Shown here in pieces: positions 15,046 to 18,415 of a stretch of 18,415 nt of DNA. Made by a program: the position numbers and the translations under genes. The stretch covers positions 1 to 18,415 of the forward strand of contig JACUTO010000011.1 of NCBI GenBank assembly GCA_014859755.1, written 5' to 3'. Each line of letters begins with the position of its first letter. Position 1 is the stretch's first letter. The DNA is from Candidatus Bathyarchaeota archaeon (GTDB lineage Archaea; Thermoproteota; Bathyarchaeia; Bathyarchaeales; Bathyarchaeaceae). The notes below the pieces were generated by a model that worked only from the letters and a program-made list of their open reading frames with translations, did not search any database and had not been told where the DNA came from.

Positions 15046-15369
15046 ATGGCGTTCATGTGGAGGGATTTTGTGCCTAGACCGAAGGATGTTCATGTAGGTG
15101 CGCTTGTGGTTAAGACGCGTGGTAAGAAAAAGTATGTCTATTTAGTTAAGAGAATCGGAAAGAAGGTTTCGTCTATTTATCTTGGACCCTACTATGATGA
15201 GGATGTTTTGCGGCAGTTCATCGAGTATCATAAAGCGCGTATTCAGCGCTTAGAAGCAAAGTTGGCTTTCCATAGGGGACATTTGGAGTTGGCGGAGAAA
15301 GAGTTAGCTAGAATGCAAGATGTTAAGCGGCATCTTGAATGCTATGGGGCGGTTGTGCCCAACAAATGA
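15046..15369 (+). CDS. Small beta-plus-coiled-coil protein of the integrated element
   Basis: Unknown protein of 107 residues from ATG 15046 (MAFMWRDF); TTG 15040 and ATG 15055 are alternatives. The first half has alternating strands, GALVVKTRGKKKYVYLVKRI and then KVSSIYLGPYYDED, a pattern known from small domains in which a lysine/tyrosine-rich hairpin ends in YLG. The second half is one long charged helix, RQFIEYHKARIQRLEAKLAF through AEKELARMQDVKRH, likely a coiled coil. It is the first gene after the left attachment-like repeat. The basic hairpin could bind nucleic acid; this is inference from charge only. No close family can be named. Confidence 0.7.
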   Translation: MAFMWRDFVPRPKDVHVGALVVKTRGKKKYVYLVKRIGKKVSSIYLGPYYDEDVLRQFIEYHKARIQRLEAKLAFHRGHLELAEKELARMQDVKRHLECYGAVVPNK

Positions 15370-15460
15370 GGTTTCAGCATGATTTTTCTGCTTCTCTTTT
15401 GTTGGATGAGAAAAATTTATTTTTTGACAAGCCCGTTTCAAGTTGCTTTTCAAAAACAAG

Positions 15461-15470
15461 GTTTAAATTT
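15461..15470 (+). promoter_or_regulatory. Candidate TATA box of the AbrB-like gene
   Basis: GTTTAAATTT precedes ATG 15536 by about 70 bases, so transcription would start near 15492. The stretch 15370-15535 contains no convincing gene. Confidence 0.35.
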
Positions 15471-15535
15471 GGCTTATCTTACGTATATGAAAGATTGAAA
15501 AAGTTGTCAAAAGTATGCAGAAGGTTGGATGAGAC

Positions 15536-15802
15536 ATGCCCGTAACCGAGACAGTTCAGTTTTTGGCTAGATTGCAGAAGTGGAATCGCATTCAGATTCC
15601 TGTTGAGGTGCGGTGGCGCTTTAAGCTTGAAGCTGGAGAACTCTTAAACGTTAGAGTTAGCCCTGTTGGCGGCCTTGCAGATGAACAATTTGTGGCTAGG
15701 CTTCTGTCTGGGGGACGCATAACCATTCCATGGGAAGTGGTTTGGGCTCTTAAGTTAGATAAACCGGGCTACATGTTAAGAGTGCGGCTAATCCCTCATT
15801 AG
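15536..15802 (+). CDS. Tandem AbrB/SpoVT-like swapped-hairpin protein
   Basis: An 88-residue protein made of two similar halves. Half one, residues 9-41, contains FLARLQKWNRIQIPVEVRW and LEAGELLNVRV; half two, residues 52-85, contains FVARLLSGGRITIPWEVVW and LRVRL. Each half has the RIxIPxEV core of AbrB-family DNA-binding hairpins, which normally come as one copy per chain and dimerise. Here a single chain could form a pseudo-dimer. GGATGAG lies a few bases before ATG 15536. Family members are transition-state regulators and antitoxins. It lies in the same direction as, but separately from, the toxin-antitoxin pair, and may regulate the element. Confidence 0.75.
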   Translation: MPVTETVQFLARLQKWNRIQIPVEVRWRFKLEAGELLNVRVSPVGGLADEQFVARLLSGGRITIPWEVVWALKLDKPGYMLRVRLIPH

Positions 15803-15939
15803 AGCTGTAAAAACTGCGTTTGACATGGGCTCAAACAAATTGAGAGGAGGATGAAAGCGTTTTCCAGTAGGCACCGTTTTTCCCTCTTTTTCTATTGCGT
15901 TTCTAAAGGCGTTGGGTTGAGTGTTCTTTATCGCTTTGT

Positions 15940-15947
15940 TTTTATAT
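15940..15947 (+). promoter_or_regulatory. Candidate TATA box of the toxin-antitoxin operon
   Basis: TTTTATAT, directly followed by the first palindromic operator, would place transcription start near 15970, between the two palindromes, so a bound repressor would block it. A small possible GTTG/T-rich end for the AbrB-like transcript lies further left. Confidence 0.4.
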
Positions 15948-15964
15948 TATCGTTTTTAGCGATA
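15948..15964. promoter_or_regulatory. Operator palindrome 1 of the toxin-antitoxin operon
   Basis: TATCGTTTTTAGCGATA: five-base arms TATCG/CGATA around a seven-base centre, same 17-base layout as the next palindrome and 23 bases from it start to start, about two helix turns. It overlaps the downstream edge of the TATA element. Confidence 0.6.
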
Positions 15965-15970
15965 GCTTTT

Positions 15971-15987
15971 TATCACTTTTAGTGATA
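15971..15987. promoter_or_regulatory. Operator palindrome 2 of the toxin-antitoxin operon
   Basis: TATCACTTTTAGTGATA: perfect six-base arms around TTTTA, sharing the TATC-TTTTA-GATA layout with palindrome 1. An extra half-site GTGATAG occurs at 16001-16007 just before the start codon, and TTATCGC at 15928-15934 further left. Autoregulation by the antitoxin through paired inverted repeats is known in AbiE systems. Confidence 0.65.
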
Positions 15988-16008
15988 GTATATGAGGAGA
16001 GTGATAGT

Positions 16009-16656
16009 TTGTCTGTGAAAAATGTTTTTGCGCCCATTGCTTCTCGGCTAATTCGATGCTTGCTTGTTAACCATAAAAGGGAGTGGAGTGTCCTTGAGTT
16101 GTCTAAGGATGCTGATGTTAGTTATGGGCATGCACATAAGGTAGTTGAGACGCTCATGAAGCTGGGTTTTTGTAGAAAGACAGAACGTAACAAGGTTGGT
16201 GTGGTGAATCCAGCAGAGTTACTCAATAGGTGGGGGAGCTATTTTGACTATTCCTTAGCCAATAAGGTCAATTCTTATTATGTTGAGGAAAGGGATGTTG
16301 AGAAGTTTGTCAATCGGCTTTCTGAGGTAGCGAGAGGGAAGACGTTAAAGTATGCTTTGACGTTGCATGCGGGTGCTAGCTTGGTCGCGCCCTTCGTCAG
16401 GCCGATGGATGTTCATATATACATTGTGCCTTTGGACGTAGAAATCTGGGTACGAAGTCTGGGTCTGGAACTGATAGAGTTTGGAGGGAATATCCATCTT
16501 GTTGAGCCATATGATCTGGGGGTCTTTTATGAGTGTCAAGTGAGAAATGGGGTAAGTGTGGTTTCCAACATTCAGTTGTATGTTGACTTATATAATTATC
16601 CAGCCAGGGGAAGGGAGGCGGCTGAACACCTCAGAAGGGAAGTGATTGGGTTCTAG
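16009..16656 (+). CDS. AbiEi-like antitoxin with N-terminal winged helix
   Basis: Antitoxin and probable autorepressor of a type IV toxin-antitoxin pair. I choose TTG 16009 because GAGGAG stands eight bases upstream; GTG 15982 would lie inside the operator. The 215-residue protein starts with a winged helix-turn-helix (about 10-60: ASRLIRCLLVNHKREWSVLE, then SYGHAHKVVETLMKLGFCRK). The C-terminal part resembles the AbiEi family: ALTLHAGASLVAPFV, then VEPYDLGVFYECQVRNGVSVVS followed by IQLYVDLYNYPARGREAAEHLR near the end. In this family the wHTH binds inverted repeats in its own promoter, which fits the two palindromes just upstream. The toxin gene follows without a real gap. Confidence 0.8.
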   Translation: MSVKNVFAPIASRLIRCLLVNHKREWSVLELSKDADVSYGHAHKVVETLMKLGFCRKTERNKVGVVNPAELLNRWGSYFDYSLANKVNSYYVEERDVEKFVNRLSEVARGKTLKYALTLHAGASLVAPFVRPMDVHIYIVPLDVEIWVRSLGLELIEFGGNIHLVEPYDLGVFYECQVRNGVSVVSNIQLYVDLYNYPARGREAAEHLRREVIGF

Positions 16657-16665
16657 GTGGTCGTA

Positions 16666-17520
16666 ATGGCGTGGAACCTTGAAATGTACTCTCGGTCTAT
16701 AATAGAGGCATCTAAGTCTGTTTTAGTTGAATTGTTGAGATGCTTGGGAATGTATAAGCAACACTTGGTTTTGGTCGGTGGGTGGGCCCCCTACTTTATC
16801 TTAGAAAGATTTGGGAGAGAGAGGAGGCATTGCGGTTCGATAGACGTGGATTTTGCGTTGAACCCAGCGCTCATTGATAAAGAAGTGTATATGACAATTG
16901 TTGAAACGATCAAAAGGAGGGGATATGCTTCGCATGTCGATGAACTGGGGAATGAGGTTCCCTTCAGGTTTTTCAGAAGTGTTATGTCGCCCTTTGATAA
17001 TAAAGAGTATAAGATTGAGGTGGATTTCCTGACAGAACCGGAAACCGTTAGCATACTGCATCGCCCTCTCTTACAAGTTCAGAGGGACTTGCAGGCGATA
17101 ATTATGCCTGGGTGTGGCGTTGTCTTTCATCACAATTTTGCGCATAAAATTGAGGGTGTGCTCCCAGATAACGGATTAGCTTCCGTTTCGGTGAAAGTAG
17201 CTGATGTAACAGGCATCTTAACTATGAAGGGTTTAGCGTTGGAAGGCAGATACAAAGAAAAAGATCCCTACGACATATATTCTGTAGTTAAATTCTTTAA
17301 GAGAGGACCAACTGGTGCCGCACTTCAGGTGAGAAGGCATCTGAAAGAACCCATTGTTGGGAAGGCTTTAGAAGTTATAAAGGAGAAGTTCAAAACTTTG
17401 AAGTCAGAAGGACCGTTCCAAGTTTCAAGGTTCATGGCACCAACGAAGGAGGAAGAGAGAACACGGATCCAAGCAGAAGTATACACCACTATGAAAAGGT
17501 TCGTTGAGAAATTGAAATGA
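16666..17520 (+). CDS. AbiEii-like nucleotidyltransferase toxin
   Basis: Toxin of the type IV pair, a nucleotidyltransferase of the DNA polymerase beta-like fold. ATG 16666 has AGGTGG five to ten bases upstream that overlaps the antitoxin stop; GTG 16657 is the alternative. In the 284-residue protein the motifs are VGGW (37-40), the metal-binding GSIDVD (57-62, D60 and D62), a third acidic residue D120 in IEVDFLTE, and KGLALEGRYKEKDPYDIYSV (188-207), the KxKDxxD motif of AbiEii. All expected catalytic residues are present, so it should be active. Related enzymes transfer nucleotides to tRNA or other targets and stop growth; the target here is unknown. Confidence 0.82.
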   Translation: MAWNLEMYSRSIIEASKSVLVELLRCLGMYKQHLVLVGGWAPYFILERFGRERRHCGSIDVDFALNPALIDKEVYMTIVETIKRRGYASHVDELGNEVPFRFFRSVMSPFDNKEYKIEVDFLTEPETVSILHRPLLQVQRDLQAIIMPGCGVVFHHNFAHKIEGVLPDNGLASVSVKVADVTGILTMKGLALEGRYKEKDPYDIYSVVKFFKRGPTGAALQVRRHLKEPIVGKALEVIKEKFKTLKSEGPFQVSRFMAPTKEEERTRIQAEVYTTMKRFVEKLK

Positions 17521-18400
17521 AGCGATCGTGAGCAGCCAAGTTTTCATTTATCTGGTTAAAGTAGAAAATACTCTCCTGGGGTTTTCTCGGCTTATAGCTT
17601 GCCTTAGGAGCCTTCAGAATAGGAACTTTATGCAAACTCTGCTATAGGCATGTACACCATGACCTTGAAAGAGGCATAACGCCAGTCCACATACACGTTG
17701 AGGCAGCCATAACCAAGGGAAAATACCACAACTATGACACTTTCATAGGCAGAGAAGCCGTAGAATACCTGAAAGCATATTTGGAAGCTCGAAGAAACGG
17801 CGGATTACCCAACAAAATCCCGCCAGAAAACATACAAGACGAATCATCGCTCATACGAGACGAACACTCCAAGGCTGTCAAGCCGTTAACGCCGTCTCAA
17901 ATCTACAACATACTGCATAGACTCATGGCTCAAGCGGGACTGCTCGGAAGCAGGGTTGGAAGACGCTACACCATGAGACCACACAGCATAAGAAAATTCT
18001 TCCGCACCCAAATGGCAGCCCTAGGCGTACAGACAGACTACATCGAATACATGATGGGCCACACCATAAGCACATACCACGACATCCAAATGAAAGGCAT
18101 AGAGTTCCTAAGAGGCATTTATGCAGCATCAGGCCTAAGCGTAAAACCAAAAACAAAACCCAGCAGAATAGAAATCCTAAAAGAAATGGCAAGAGCCCTA
18201 GGCCTAAACCCAGAAGAAATCCTAACAAAAGAAGCGTTAACGATGCCCCACAGAACAATAATAACAGCGGGCATAAAACCAAACGAAGACCAAAGCCAAA
18301 TTGACACGTTACTTAGCGCCCTAAAACAAAACTCAAACAAGAAGTCACTGGAGAAATACCCAATGCCTCTCTCAAAACAGTATAAGTTACAACATGGGAA

Positions 18401-18414
18401 TGGTAGCCCGGGGG
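18401..18414. repeat. Candidate attachment site, right end of integrated element
   Basis: TGGTAGCCCGGGGG, identical to 14985-14998. If it is the tRNA 3' end, the functional tRNA gene lies to the right of the window and this is its intact copy. Confidence 0.5.
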
Positions 18415-18415
18415 A
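18401..18415 (-). tRNA. Probable 3' end of a tRNA gene, cut by the window edge
   Basis: On the minus strand the last 15 bases read TCCCCCGGGCTACCA: an encoded CCA, discriminator A, a seven-base acceptor strand CCGGGCT and the beginning of a C-rich T-stem. The matching 5' acceptor would be AGCCCGG, outside the window. The isoacceptor cannot be read; an A1:U72 pair with A73 would fit an archaeal tRNA-Gln. Confidence 0.45.

Larger units (their letters stand above)
17598..18415 (+). pseudogene. Tyrosine recombinase (archaeal integrase), N-terminally truncated, runs off window
   Basis: C-terminal catalytic domain of an archaeal-type integrase. In the frame after TAG 17595-17597 it reads GAFRIGTLCKLCYRHV with the first catalytic arginine at 17616-17618, then PVHIHVEAAITKGKYHNYD (strand region with the catalytic lysine candidate), PHSIRKFF with the H/R pair at 17982 and 17991, and MMGHTISTYHD with histidine 18060 and tyrosine 18075. 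A C-terminal extension follows (IEILKEMARALGLNPEEILT). The DNA-binding N-terminal domain is missing and TAG stops the frame just before the catalytic core, so the gene is dead or split. The frame stays open through the attachment-like repeat at 18401 and leaves the window. Its third codon positions are rich in A and C, unlike the G/T-rich genes before it. Confidence 0.82.

Noticed and set aside
15339..15545. Plus-strand 68-residue frame between the leaderless gene and the AbrB-like gene
   Set aside because: It overlaps the end of one gene and the start of the next, has no ribosome site, and covers a TATA-like element.
17923..18340. Minus-strand hydrophobic frames with many leucines and cysteines
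   Set aside because: They are antisense to the integrase; the A/C-rich codons of that gene produce false leucine/glycine-rich frames.
1..18415. CRISPR array, rRNA genes or insertion sequence transposase
   Set aside because: No regularly spaced repeats, no rRNA-like sequence and no transposase frame were seen on either strand.

Overview
The window looks like an archaeal genome fragment, most like the Thermoproteota/Bathyarchaeia group. Evidence: TATA boxes about 25 bases before starts, some leaderless; glycine decarboxylase-type P protein split in two genes; a soluble HdrD-like partner for an electron transfer flavoprotein; and an archaeal-type tyrosine integrase beside a tRNA-like 3' end. 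The lineage is inferred from gene content only.

Left part, 1-8277: ordinary metabolic and transport genes. On the minus strand, an HdrD-like iron-sulfur reductase, etfB, etfA and an acyl-CoA dehydrogenase (cut by the window edge) form an acyl-CoA oxidation module: the dehydrogenase reduces the ETF, and the ETF probably passes electrons to the iron-sulfur protein. A major facilitator transporter lies divergently on the plus strand. A minus-strand operon follows: four-helix membrane protein, ArsB/NhaD-type permease and a small charged protein coupled by overlap. Two small orphan genes flank it.

Middle part, 8278-14421: after about 500 gene-poor bases comes a plus-strand operon of a small unknown protein, two divergent GcvP-like PLP enzyme subunits and an AcoX-type NAD-kinase-like protein. 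The GcvP-like pair keeps the PLP lysine but has lost signature motifs of true glycine decarboxylase, and no GcvT, GcvH or Lpd is present, so a different substrate is likely. Right behind it sits a G+C-rich piece of bacterial appearance: an ORF tail, a complete short-chain dehydrogenase and the first codons of a third gene.

Right part, 14422-18415: a frameshifted remnant, then an apparent integrated element between two 14-bp copies of a tRNA 3'-end-like sequence (14985-14998 and 18401-18414). It carries a leaderless small protein, a one-chain tandem AbrB-like protein, a type IV (AbiEi/AbiEii-like) toxin-antitoxin pair with two palindromic operators, and a 5'-truncated tyrosine integrase. A third, shorter match at 8495-8506 raises the possibility of tandem insertions at one tRNA gene.
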